DNA of 64,000 nt. Source: DATIKM01 sp035477595 (GTDB lineage Bacteria > Armatimonadota > Chthonomonadetes > Chthonomonadales > CAJBBX01). The stretch is from assembly GCA_035477595.1 (NCBI GenBank), contig DATIKM010000071.1, positions 1 through 64,000 on the forward strand, given 5' to 3'. Both the position numbers and the translations under genes were made by a program. Shown piece by piece: positions 1-7,275 of this stretch. The notes beneath the pieces are model-generated. The model worked only from the letters and a program-made list of their open reading frames with translations, did not search any database and was not told where the DNA came from. Each line of letters begins with the position of its first letter. Position 1 is the first letter of the stretch.

Positions 1-304
1 ACGAGCACTACAACCGGCTCACGGGCGCCGCCAACCTCTACCGCGGCATCGACGACCACCAGCACTCCTTCGTGGTCGACCTGATCATCCGCTACCTGGT
101 CGGTCTGCAGCCATGCAGCGGTGAGCGGCTGGCGCTCGACCGCTTCCCTTCGACGTCGCGACGCTGCGAATGAACGGGCTGCGCTACCGAGGCCACTCAG
201 TCTCGGTGCGTTGGGACCCATCAGATTTCGCGGTGGAGGCGGACGGTCTCCGCGTCTGGCGCTCGGCCGGATCGGAGCGGGCTGATGTGCCGCTGCCGCA
301 GTAG
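1..304 (+). CDS. C-terminal end of a glycoside hydrolase (MGH1/trehalase-like), frameshifted
   Basis: The gene enters from outside the window. The first frame reads EHYNRLTGAANLYRGIDDHQ, then HSFVVDLIIRYLVGL, and runs into a stop near 156. The conserved continuation (PFDVATLRMNGLRYRG, then HSVSVRWD) is in another frame from about 149 and ends at the TAG at 302-304. One missing C next to position 140-141 (GAC CCG CTT becoming GAC CGC TT) explains the break. The two halves together look like the end of an (alpha/alpha)6-barrel glycosidase of the MGH1-like/trehalase group, followed by its small C-terminal beta domain. The family call rests on pattern recall. The break could be a pseudogene mutation or a base-call error. 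Confidence 0.6.
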
Positions 305-313
305 CCTGGCGGC

Positions 314-1396
314 TCAGGTCGGCAGCTCGGAGTCGGCCCGGCAGCGGCCTGCCTCGCGTGTACGCCCGAGGCGGTCGTAGAGGGATACGAGGCGGTCGTA
401 GGCCAGGCGTTCCTCGGAGCGCTGCGTGGCAAGCGCCAACGCGTTCAGGTACTCTCGCTCTGCGCCCTCGATGTCGCCGTCACGCAATAGGTCGTCCGCG
501 AGTGGGATGCGCACGGCGGAGCGGTACTGGCCTTCGTGTTGGAGAAACGATGCGAGCCGCGAAGTCCGGATGTGCGCGGGAGTTGCGCCCAGATGAGGCA
601 TTAGCTCGCGCGTCGCGGCCTCATGGATCTCGAGGTCTGGGTGATCGAGCCCGAGGTCGTAGCGGCACGTGCGTGTCGAGAGGGCAATAGGGCACTGCAG
701 CACTTCCCACCAGCGCGGCATCGCCGCGGTGATCTGGCCATGGCGTGCATAGGTCTGGGCGAGCAGGTAGTATGGGTCCGCGAACCGGGGCGCTGTCTCC
801 GATGCGCGAGTGAGCAGGTCACGGGACCGCTCGATCTCGCCAACCTGAAGCGCGCGGCACGCGGCATGGAGTAGGGCCTCAGGGGCGCGAGGATCGACGT
901 CGAGCCACTGCTGCAGGAGCTCGGCCTCATTGCGTGGAGACCGGTTCAGCGCCTCGGGCAGCGTGATCGCGGTGGCCTCGGCGATGGCCGACTGACACTC
1001 CAACTCCTGTCGCTCCTCGCCTGGATCGCCCGACTCGGCGAATGCGTGGCGGCCCAGGACCATGGCGGTGAGCAGGAAGCTGTCGAAACCCGTCGCGACG
1101 GGATGGTAGTGGTCACCAGCAGCGCTCCAGCGCAGCACGGGAAGGTCCCGTCCGGCTGGCTCTCCCAAGGCGTAGAACCCGTAGAGATCATCGTCGGCGC
1201 CCCTCCCGAACGGCAGGAACGCCGGGAGCATCCCGGAATGCCGCTCGAGGTCCGCCTCTATCTCCTCAACCGACAGGAACGCGCACGCCCAGAGGCACTG
1301 GAAGTCGGGGGCGGCGTAGAGGCGGCGGAAAGAGCCCGGTACCGGGACTCTCCAATGCGCCTCAACCGCGTCGACGGCGCTGCTGATGTCGCTCAT
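314..1396 (-). CDS. SMI1/KNR4 (SUKH) domain protein with C-terminal TPR-like repeats
   Basis: 360 residues. The first ~130 residues have the SUKH look: a short N-terminal helix (AVDAVEAHWRVPVPGSFRRL), an acidic loop, FLPFGRGADDDLYGFYAL, then a barrel-like stretch ending DSFLLTAMVLG. Residues ~165-355 are helical repeats of TPR type (PEALLHAACRALQVGEIERS, PYYLLAQTYARHGQITAA, EYLNALALATQRSEERLAYD). I chose the ATG at 1396, which has GAAAGG about 10 nt upstream; an in-frame ATG lies at 1432. SUKH proteins are often immunity proteins against contact-dependent toxins, but no toxin gene is next door, so a plain scaffold role is equally possible. It is divergent from rqcH. Confidence 0.6.
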   Translation of the reverse strand: MSDISSAVDAVEAHWRVPVPGSFRRLYAAPDFQCLWACAFLSVEEIEADLERHSGMLPAFLPFGRGADDDLYGFYALGEPAGRDLPVLRWSAAGDHYHPVATGFDSFLLTAMVLGRHAFAESGDPGEERQELECQSAIAEATAITLPEALNRSPRNEAELLQQWLDVDPRAPEALLHAACRALQVGEIERSRDLLTRASETAPRFADPYYLLAQTYARHGQITAAMPRWWEVLQCPIALSTRTCRYDLGLDHPDLEIHEAATRELMPHLGATPAHIRTSRLASFLQHEGQYRSAVRIPLADDLLRDGDIEGAEREYLNALALATQRSEERLAYDRLVSLYDRLGRTREAGRCRADSELPT

Positions 1397-1467
1397 GGGC
1401 ACCGGACCTTTCGGGATCGAGGCCGCTTGCATGGGCCGGGAGGCGCTGGACTCCCGGGGGGACCGCC

Positions 1468-3201
1468 ATGATACGCAGCATACCCTTCGACAGCCTCGCT
1501 CTTCATCACGTCGCGCGCGAGCTCACCGAAGCTCTGCAGTGTGCGGTGGTGCAGCAGGTGTTCCAGCCGGCGGTCCTGGATGTGTGCATCGGTCTCCGCT
1601 GCCCGGGCCGGACGCACTTCCTCCTCGTCTCGTGCGAGGCGACCATGGCGCGCGTCCATCTCTTGGCGTCCAGGCCAAAGCCTCTCCCAGAAGCGCCGTC
1701 GTTTACGATGGCATGTCGCAAGTGGCTCCTGGGGGCCGCCCTGCGCAGCGTTGTCCAACGGGATGACGACCGCATACTCGACCTGCGCCTCGCACGCGGT
1801 TCGGAGGAGCTGACGCTCACCGTGGAGATCATGGGCCGGCACTCGAACGCCATCCTGCGGGGTGCGGACGACCGTGTGCTGGCCGCCCTCAAGCTCGTAA
1901 CCGCCGCCATCAGCAGGCGCCGCGAGGTGGCGCCTGGGCTCATGTACAGCCCTCCCCCAACGGCGCCGGGCGGCGCCCACAGCCCCTGGGCACACGATGC
2001 CGCGGAGCGCGCCATGCGCAGTGTCGCCCATGCGGAGGATCCTGCTGCCAGCATCGTGGAGACGTTTCGCGGCGTGTTGCCATTCCTGGCCCGCGACCTC
2101 GTCGCTCGTTCCATCACGGATGGCTGGCGGGAGGCGTGGGCAGTTGCCTTCCCGCACGACGACGCGACTGGTGGCGGTGGCTGGGTGGTGCGCACGCCCG
2201 GAGGAGCGGTTCTAGGCGCCTATCCGATCGAGGTCTCCTCCGTGCCGGGCGCCATCCATGAGCGCCGTGCCACGCTGAACCAGGCGCTGGACGAGGCCTA
2301 CGCCGATCTGGCGCGCAATGAGGTCGTCCAGCGGGCTCGGCAGTTGCTCGTTGGAGACATCCGGAGCGCACTGCGAGCCCTCGCGGAGCAGCGGTCCGCG
2401 CTCTCCCGGCGCGTTGGCGACGGCTCGCGCGCGGACGAACTGCAGACCGCCGCGGAGGCGCTTCTGGCAGGACTGCACCTTGTGTTGCCCGGCGAGAGCG
2501 AGGCTGAGGTCCCGGACGTCCACTCGGAGGCGGGGGGCACGCGGTGCATCGCACTCGATCCGGCCCTGTCCCCACATGGGAACGCCGAAGCGCTGTTCCG
2601 TCGCGCCCGAAAGGCGCGGCAGGGCGCGAGTGCGGCGGCGCGCCAGATGCACGTCGTGGAGACGCGGCTGGCCGCCCTGGCCGCCGCACTGGTGTGCGCC
2701 GAGAGCGCCCGCGACGCGGAGGAGGTCGAGCACATCCGCGCGAACGCGCTTCGGTCCGGTGCACTCCGCCCGGCTCCCATCGATGCGGTGGGCCCTTCAG
2801 GTTCGCCCAGCCAGCGCGTTGGCCTGCGTACGCACCGCATCCGGACCCTGGTGCTTGGCGGTGGGTGGACCATCCTCGTCGGCGAGACGAGCAGTGGGAA
2901 CGACCACCTCACCACGCGCGTGGCGTCACCGAACGACCTGTGGCTCCACGCGCGGGCCGCCTCGGGCGCCCACGTGGTGGTTCGGACCGGGGGCAATCCG
3001 GGCGCCGTGCCGGAGAGGGTCATCCGGCGCGCGGCGCTTGAGGCGGCCCGAAACAGCGCTGCAAAGCACTCCTCTGTGGTCGCCGTCGACTGCACGCTCA
3101 GGAAGCATGTCCGCCGGCTGCGCGGCGCTGCGCCGGGATCGGTGACCTACTCGCGGGAGCGCACGCTGCACGTGGACCCAGGTGAAGAGGTGCAGGCCTG
3201 A
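1468..3201 (+). CDS. rqcH: RqcH/NEMF-family ribosome quality control protein (NFACT)
   Basis: 577 residues. RqcH binds obstructed 50S subunits that carry peptidyl-tRNA and recruits tRNA-Ala to add a C-terminal alanine tail. The N-terminal NFACT-N region starts with FDSLALHHVARELTEAL and keeps the Asp-Arg pair (D101-R102, in RDDDRILDLRL) needed in the family for tRNA selection. A helical coiled-coil middle follows (~270-420). The C-terminal NFACT-R (DUF814) part contains NDLWLHARAASGAHVVVR. Length fits bacterial RqcH (550-590). The ATG at 1468 follows a GGGGGGA ribosome site. The gene was once annotated as fibronectin-binding protein FbpA, but nothing here suggests a surface location. It converges with rpsR. 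Confidence 0.88.
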   Translation: MIRSIPFDSLALHHVARELTEALQCAVVQQVFQPAVLDVCIGLRCPGRTHFLLVSCEATMARVHLLASRPKPLPEAPSFTMACRKWLLGAALRSVVQRDDDRILDLRLARGSEELTLTVEIMGRHSNAILRGADDRVLAALKLVTAAISRRREVAPGLMYSPPPTAPGGAHSPWAHDAAERAMRSVAHAEDPAASIVETFRGVLPFLARDLVARSITDGWREAWAVAFPHDDATGGGGWVVRTPGGAVLGAYPIEVSSVPGAIHERRATLNQALDEAYADLARNEVVQRARQLLVGDIRSALRALAEQRSALSRRVGDGSRADELQTAAEALLAGLHLVLPGESEAEVPDVHSEAGGTRCIALDPALSPHGNAEALFRRARKARQGASAAARQMHVVETRLAALAAALVCAESARDAEEVEHIRANALRSGALRPAPIDAVGPSGSPSQRVGLRTHRIRTLVLGGGWTILVGETSSGNDHLTTRVASPNDLWLHARAASGAHVVVRTGGNPGAVPERVIRRAALEAARNSAAKHSSVVAVDCTLRKHVRRLRGAAPGSVTYSRERTLHVDPGEEVQA

Positions 3202-3239
3202 TGGTGCCGGAGCGCCGCGTCCGGATGCCTGACGCGCAG

Positions 3240-3299
3240 ACGGCGTCTCCCGCGGCGGTCGCGCCCCTCGGGGCGACCTGGAATCGCGCGAGACGCCGT
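3240..3299. terminator. Bidirectional terminator-like hairpin between rqcH and rpsR
   Basis: A perfect 10-bp inverted repeat (ACGGCGTCTC at 3240-3249, GAGACGCCGT at 3290-3299) encloses a second hairpin (GGTCGC...GCGACC). It lies in the 118-bp gap between two convergent genes. There is no long T run on either side, so an intrinsic terminator is plausible but not textbook. Confidence 0.5.
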
Positions 3300-3319
3300 G
3301 CGATGCGTCGGCGCCGGGA

Positions 3320-3571
3320 CTACTCGGACAGGTAGGGCAGAAGCGCCAGGTGCCGGGCGCGCTTGATGGCGGTGCTGACCTTGCGCTGGAACCATGCACG
3401 GGTGCCCGTGGTGCGGCGGGCGATGATCTTGCCGCGTTCCGACATCAGCTTGCGCAAGCGCGGTATGTCCTTGTAGTCGACGGTCGGTATCTTGCCGGCG
3501 CTGAACATACAGACCTTGCGCCTCGGCTTCCGGTACTTCCCAGGGGTGCGCTTTCTCGGTGGTGGCGGCAT
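3320..3571 (-). CDS. rpsR: 30S ribosomal protein bS18
   Basis: 83 residues. It binds 16S rRNA in the platform of the small subunit as a heterodimer with bS6. Diagnostic segments are VCMFSAGKIPTVDYKDIPRL, RKLMSERGKIIARRTTGT and the basic C-terminus RARHLALLPYLSE. The start at 3571 (MPPPPRKRTPGKYRKPRRK) is fixed by AGGAGAGAG 5-7 nt upstream; the reading frame stays open further upstream but is not S18-like. It is the last gene of rpsF-ssb-rpsR, 83 bp after ssb. No rplI follows, because the next gene converges. Confidence 0.96.
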   Translation of the reverse strand: MPPPPRKRTPGKYRKPRRKVCMFSAGKIPTVDYKDIPRLRKLMSERGKIIARRTTGTRAWFQRKVSTAIKRARHLALLPYLSE

Positions 3572-3654
3572 GTGACTCTCTCCTGTGCTGCCCGACAGAG
3601 GCCGCGACGCCTGATGCGGTTCAGCGGCCCTGTCATCTGTGTCGTGTCGCCGGC

Positions 3655-4095
3655 TCACTCGTCGGCGAAGGGGTCCCCCTGATCTATGTCGCCGGCGTCC
3701 GGCGTCGCAGCGGCTTGGGCGGTCGCGGCGCTGGCGGCTGGCGGCTGTCCGCCGTGGACGTCGCCCGGGTCACGCGGTCTGTCAAGCCCCTGCACGTTGT
3801 CCGCCACGACCTCGGCTGTGGTGCGCTTCGTGCCGTCCTGCGCCACCCACGAACGGATCTGCAGACGGCCCTCCACAGAAACCAGTCGGCCCTTCGTCAG
3901 GTACTGCGTGACGAACTCGGCCGTCCTCCGCCAGGCGACGATGTTCACAAAGTCTGTCTGCTTCTCGCCGGTCTCGGCGTTGCGTGTCGGGCGGTCCACC
4001 GCCAGCCCGAAGGTGGCGACGGCGATGCCCTGCGGCGTGTACTTGCTCTCCGGGTCGCGGGTGAGCCGACCGATGAGGACAATACGGTTCAGCAT
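3655..4095 (-). CDS. ssb: Single-stranded DNA-binding protein
   Basis: 146 residues. The OB fold covers residues 1 to ~105: MLNRIVLIGRLTRDPESKYT, VATFGLAVDRPTRNAETGE, TDFVNIVAWRRTAEFVTQYL, GRLVSVEGRLQIRSW. A linker rich in Ala, Gln and Gly follows. The tail ends GDIDQGDPFADE; the usual SSB tip ends exactly in Pro-Phe, so here the PF is followed by three extra residues. It sits between rpsF and rpsR, as in many bacteria, and is probably transcribed with them from the promoter at 4898-4926. Confidence 0.95.
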   Translation of the reverse strand: MLNRIVLIGRLTRDPESKYTPQGIAVATFGLAVDRPTRNAETGEKQTDFVNIVAWRRTAEFVTQYLTKGRLVSVEGRLQIRSWVAQDGTKRTTAEVVADNVQGLDRPRDPGDVHGGQPPAASAATAQAAATPDAGDIDQGDPFADE

Positions 4096-4165
4096 GGTCG
4101 TGGGCCTTCCGGTTCCCCGCCGTCAAGGCGGGCGACGCGTGCGCACGGCTTCTGGGCGATGCGGC

Positions 4166-4708
4166 TCAGGCCTCGGGTCTGGGTGTGGGCTCCGCAGGGG
4201 CTTCCGCAGTGGCCTCCGCGGGCGCTTCGGCTGGCACGGACTCCTGCACCGGCTCACCGGGAGCAGACTCAGGCGGGGTGTCCGCCGCTGGCGCCGGAGC
4301 AGCCTCGGCGACTGGGGCGCGCGCTGGAGCGGCGGGTGGCGCCGGGGCAGCCGGAGGCGGAGGTACGAGTGGGCCGGGCGTGACGGTGGGTGCCTTGGGG
4401 TCCTTGAGCACGGTGAGGTGCCGCATCACTTGCTCACTGATGCCGAGGACCCGGTCCAGTTCCTTCTTTACATCGGGCCCGGCTTCGAAGTTCATCAGGA
4501 TGTAGATGCCTTCGCGCTTGCCCCGGACCTCATAGGCGAGCCGGCGCCTTCCGCCCTCCCACTTGCCAGTATCACCGACCACGCCACCCATGTCGGTGAC
4601 CACCTTCTTGAAACGCTCGACGATCGGCTCCAGTGCCTCGTCCACGACGTCGGGATCGACGATGTACATGGACTCGTAGGCGCGAAGCCCTGTCTTCGCA
4701 TGCCGCAA
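4166..4708 (-). CDS. rpsF: 30S ribosomal protein bS6 with a long Pro/Ala/Glu-rich tail
   Basis: 180 residues; usual bS6 is about 95-135. Residues 1 to ~102 are normal bS6 (YESMYIVDPDVVDEALEPIV, KWEGGRRRLAYEVRGKREG, YILMNFEAG, VMRHLTVLKD). The last ~75 residues are low-complexity, almost only Pro, Ala, Glu, Thr and Val. The start is the TTG at 4706-4708 (LRHAKTGLRAY), with GGGAGG 8 nt upstream. The frame is open for another 86 codons upstream, but that part is not bS6-like and overlaps the leader. First gene of rpsF-ssb-rpsR. The tail presumably protrudes from the platform; its role is unknown. Confidence 0.92.
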   Translation of the reverse strand: MRHAKTGLRAYESMYIVDPDVVDEALEPIVERFKKVVTDMGGVVGDTGKWEGGRRRLAYEVRGKREGIYILMNFEAGPDVKKELDRVLGISEQVMRHLTVLKDPKAPTVTPGPLVPPPPAAPAPPAAPARAPVAEAAPAPAADTPPESAPGEPVQESVPAEAPAEATAEAPAEPTPRPEA

Positions 4709-4733
4709 TGCGCTTACCTCCCCTCGGACGTTG

Positions 4734-4753
4734 GCTCCGCACGGACGCGGAGC
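4734..4753 (-). promoter_or_regulatory. Leader hairpin just upstream of rpsF
   Basis: A 7-bp perfect stem GCTCCGC/GCGGAGC closes a 6-nt loop GTCCGT on the rpsF mRNA, ~25 nt before the TTG start. Many rpsF leaders carry an S6:S18-binding structure with a CCG element. The loop here holds CCG, so autoregulation is possible. I did not match it to the published consensus. Confidence 0.35.
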
Positions 4754-4777
4754 AGAGAGATGACGGGCAAGGGGACC

Positions 4778-4795
4778 GCGCCGCATCCGCGGCGC
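4778..4795 (-). promoter_or_regulatory. Second leader hairpin upstream of rpsF
   Basis: A 7-bp stem GCGCCGC/GCGGCGC with a four-base loop (GGAT on the mRNA), 25 nt from the first hairpin. It could be part of the same regulatory leader or a plain GC-rich structure. Confidence 0.3.
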
Positions 4796-4897
4796 AGCGG
4801 GGCGCCAGAGGCACCCAACGAGCGCGGCACTGTGGCGCCACGCCCCCGCACGCTCCGTCCCGGTCTGACCGCGGCTTCGGTTCGACCGGACCGGAGC

Positions 4898-4926
4898 AGT
4901 ATACCTCTCTGGGTCACGAGGTGCAA
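4898..4926 (-). promoter_or_regulatory. Sigma70-type promoter for rpsF-ssb-rpsR
   Basis: Read on the minus strand: TTGCAC, 17-bp spacer, TATACT. It lies ~190 nt upstream of the rpsF start. The hexamers are near consensus and the spacer is optimal. Confidence 0.7.
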
Positions 4927-4947
4927 ATCGGCGCTGATCTGCGGTGT

Positions 4948-4976
4948 TTGACTCGCTACAGCCCACGCGCTATACT
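4948..4976 (+). promoter_or_regulatory. Sigma70-type promoter for the 50-aa basic protein
   Basis: TTGACT at 4948-4953, 17-bp spacer, TATACT at 4971-4976. It lies ~105 nt upstream of the small gene and points away from rpsF. Confidence 0.75.
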
Positions 4977-5080
4977 GATGCTTCCGCCGTCCGGCACGGC
5001 CGTGCCGGACGGGCCTGCGTCTGAGCGCTGCCAACGCCCGATGCGCTGCACGCCCGGAACCCGGAAGGAACGCGATCACG

Positions 5081-5233
5081 ATGAGGATCCGCCACAAAGA
5101 GCTCCGCCGCACGCGCAAGCGGGCCGAGGACCGCCTGCAGGCGCGCCTGGCTGCCGCAAAGGCAGCGAAGTCTGTCACCGCCTCGACCGCTCGCGCGAGG
5201 GCTCGCCGCACCGCCAAGCCGGCCCATGGCTAA
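5081..5233 (+). CDS. Small very basic protein, 50 aa, unknown function
   Basis: The product begins MRIRHKELRRTRKRAEDRLQ and ends ARARRTAKPAHG. About a third of the residues are Arg or Lys, with a helical Ala-rich middle (ARLAAAKAAKSVTAS). Support for a real gene: a near-consensus promoter at 4948-4976, a GGAAGGAA ribosome site ~10 nt before the ATG, and a clean stop. Composition suggests RNA, ribosome or DNA binding, and it stands next to a ribosomal-protein operon. I do not recognise a named family. It resembles small RNA-binding ribosomal proteins in size and charge, without matching one by motif. Confidence 0.65.
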   Translation: MRIRHKELRRTRKRAEDRLQARLAAAKAAKSVTASTARARARRTAKPAHG

Positions 5234-5270
5234 GCAGGATACGTCTCGAACCCTCTAACGGGGCGCGTGA

Positions 5271-5294
5271 TGCCGGCGTGCGTCTCCGCCGGCA
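5271..5294 (+). terminator. Hairpin between the 50-aa gene and the DUF6785 gene
   Basis: An 8-bp perfect stem TGCCGGCG/CGCCGGCA with an 8-nt loop, 38 nt after the small gene's stop. No T run follows. It may be a partial terminator or leader structure. Confidence 0.35.
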
Positions 5295-5324
5295 GCGGCC
5301 CCTCCGCCCGGGGGATGCCACGCG

Positions 5325-7274
5325 ATGGCCCACTCACCCGGCAGCATGCCTCCGAACCAGCCCCCATCGTCCAGCCCGCTCGCCCGCCCCGGGATCACCG
5401 CTCGCGCTATCGTCATCGGCGCGCTGATCATCCCGCTCAATGCGTTCTGGGTTGTCCGACTCGAGCGCGTCCTGTTCGGGCCGTATCCCTCCACCATCTC
5501 GCTGTTCCCCAACGCGGTCTTCGTGCTCCTGCTGCTGATCGTGGGCAATGCCGTGGTCCGGCGGCGCATACCTCGCGTGGCTCTAGGACAGGGCGAGCTC
5601 CTCACCATCTATTTCATGGTGGCGGTGTCGACCGGGCTGGCGGGGCTCGACGGGCCCGCCATGCTCGCGCAGATCGTGCCCCACGGGGCGTGGCTTACAG
5701 CGCAAGCGGAGCGCTGGCACCGGGTGGCCGAGACCATTCCGGCATGGCTGGCCATACGCGACTTCGACGTGGTGCGGGGGCACTTCCTTGGCAACTCCAC
5801 GTTCGCGTATTGGCCTCACCTGCGGGCATGGCTCGTGCCGCTGGGCTCCTGGACGCTCCTCGTGGTTCTTCTGCTGTGGACCTCGATGTGCCTGAATGTG
5901 GTTCTTCGCAAGCAGTGGCAGGACCGCGAGCGGCTCTCGTTCCCGATCGTGTGGCTGCCACTCGAGATGAGCGATCCCGGCGGCGGCCTCTGGAGCAACC
6001 GCCTGATGTGGGCCGGTTTCGCTTTCGCGGCCTGCCTGGGCCTCTACAACGGGATCGCGTTCCTGTACCCGTCGATCCCTATGGTGCCGGTCGGCATCTA
6101 TGACCTGACGCCGCTGCTCACCACGAAGCCTTGGGACGCTATTGACTGGCTGCCGACGACTCTGTACCCGCTCGCAATCGGTCTCGGTTACCTGCTGCCC
6201 ACGGACTTGCTCTTCTCGTGCTGGTTCTTCTTCCTCGCCTTCAAGGGGCAGCTTGTCGTCTCGAACGCGTTCGCCTGGGATGCAACGCCTGACTTCCCGT
6301 TCATCCGTGAGCAGGGGTTCGGGGCGGTGATGGCGCTGGCCGGCTTCTACGTGTGGACGTCGCGCACCGTGTTTGCCGAGGCCTGGGCGCGCCCCTCAGC
6401 ATCGGATGACGGCGCGATGTCGACTCGCGCCGCGCTCATCGGGGCCGGTGTGGGTCTCGTTGCCTGCACCGCGTTCCTCTCTGTTGCCGGCATGACGTGG
6501 TGGCTGGCGCTCACGGTCCATGTGATGTATCTGGCTGTCGTCGTGGTGGTTTGCCGCGTGCGCGCAGAGCTGGGGCCGCCAGTGCACGACTTTCACTTCA
6601 TCGGGCCTGACCGCATGCTGCCCAGGATCTTCGGAGTGGAGGGCTGGCGGCGCGAGGACCTCGGGATGATGGCGACGCTGTGGGCCTTCAACCGGGCGCA
6701 CCGGGGAGATGTCCAGCCGGTCGGTCTCGAGGCGCTCACGGCTGCCCATCGACGGGGCTGGGAGCCGCGAAGGATGTTCACCGCCATCATGGTCGCCGTG
6801 GTGGTGGGAACGCTCGGCGCCTTCTGGGCGCACGAGACTCAGGCGTACGCGCTGGGCACGTCGGCGCGGTTCAACCAGGGCGTGGGGCAGGCGCAGGAGG
6901 TGTTCGACAAGCTGTCCGGTTGGCTGGAGGGGACGCAGGACAGCCGCCCGAACGTGCCGGCCGTGTGGTCAATGGCAGGCGGCGCGGCGACCTGCCTCGC
7001 GCTCATGGTCGTGCGGATGCGCACAGTGGGATTTCCCTTCCACCCAATCGGCTTCGCGGTTGCGAGCGGCTGGAGCATCCACCTGGTCTGGCTACCGTTG
7101 ATGATCGCGTGGGCGGTGAAGATCCTCGTCATGCGCTACGGGGGGCTCGCGCTGTACCGCCGCCTGCTGCCCTTCTTCCTAGGGCTGATCCTCGGAGACT
7201 GCGTTCAGGGAAGCCTGTGGGGCCTCGCCAGCCTGGCTCTGAACATGCGCATGTACAACTCGTTCGGGGCATAG
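5325..7274 (+). CDS. Large polytopic membrane protein, DUF6785/DUF6784 family
   Basis: 649 residues with about 14 hydrophobic segments spread over the whole length. After a short Pro/Ser-rich N-terminus the first membrane span is AIVIGALIIPLNAFWVV. Landmarks recalled from the DUF6785 (N-terminal) plus DUF6784 (C-terminal) pair are FPNAVFVLLLLIVGNAVV, GQGELLTIYFMVAVSTGLAG, RLSFPIVWLPLEM, GYLLPTDLLFSCWFFF and FHPIGFAVASGW. The layout is transporter-like and recalls oligopeptide-transporter-type proteins, but the substrate is unknown. ATG at 5325. The following SDR gene starts two bases after its stop, so the two are likely one transcript. Confidence 0.75.
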   Translation: MAHSPGSMPPNQPPSSSPLARPGITARAIVIGALIIPLNAFWVVRLERVLFGPYPSTISLFPNAVFVLLLLIVGNAVVRRRIPRVALGQGELLTIYFMVAVSTGLAGLDGPAMLAQIVPHGAWLTAQAERWHRVAETIPAWLAIRDFDVVRGHFLGNSTFAYWPHLRAWLVPLGSWTLLVVLLLWTSMCLNVVLRKQWQDRERLSFPIVWLPLEMSDPGGGLWSNRLMWAGFAFAACLGLYNGIAFLYPSIPMVPVGIYDLTPLLTTKPWDAIDWLPTTLYPLAIGLGYLLPTDLLFSCWFFFLAFKGQLVVSNAFAWDATPDFPFIREQGFGAVMALAGFYVWTSRTVFAEAWARPSASDDGAMSTRAALIGAGVGLVACTAFLSVAGMTWWLALTVHVMYLAVVVVVCRVRAELGPPVHDFHFIGPDRMLPRIFGVEGWRREDLGMMATLWAFNRAHRGDVQPVGLEALTAAHRRGWEPRRMFTAIMVAVVVGTLGAFWAHETQAYALGTSARFNQGVGQAQEVFDKLSGWLEGTQDSRPNVPAVWSMAGGAATCLALMVVRMRTVGFPFHPIGFAVASGWSIHLVWLPLMIAWAVKILVMRYGGLALYRRLLPFFLGLILGDCVQGSLWGLASLALNMRMYNSFGA

Positions 7275-7275
7275 A

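Larger units (their letters stand above)
4709..5080. promoter_or_regulatory. Divergent intergenic region between rpsF and the small basic gene
   Basis: A 372-bp gene-free stretch. It holds a ~190-nt rpsF leader with two strong hairpins and two promoters facing apart with only ~21 bp between their -35 boxes. The plus-strand leader of the 50-aa gene covers ~100 nt and has a GGAAGGAA ribosome site. Confidence 0.7.

Noticed and set aside
4709..4966. Longer bS6 start, 86 codons upstream of the TTG
   Set aside because: The extra part overlaps the promoter and leader, is not S6-like, and has no better ribosome site than the GGGAGG before TTG.
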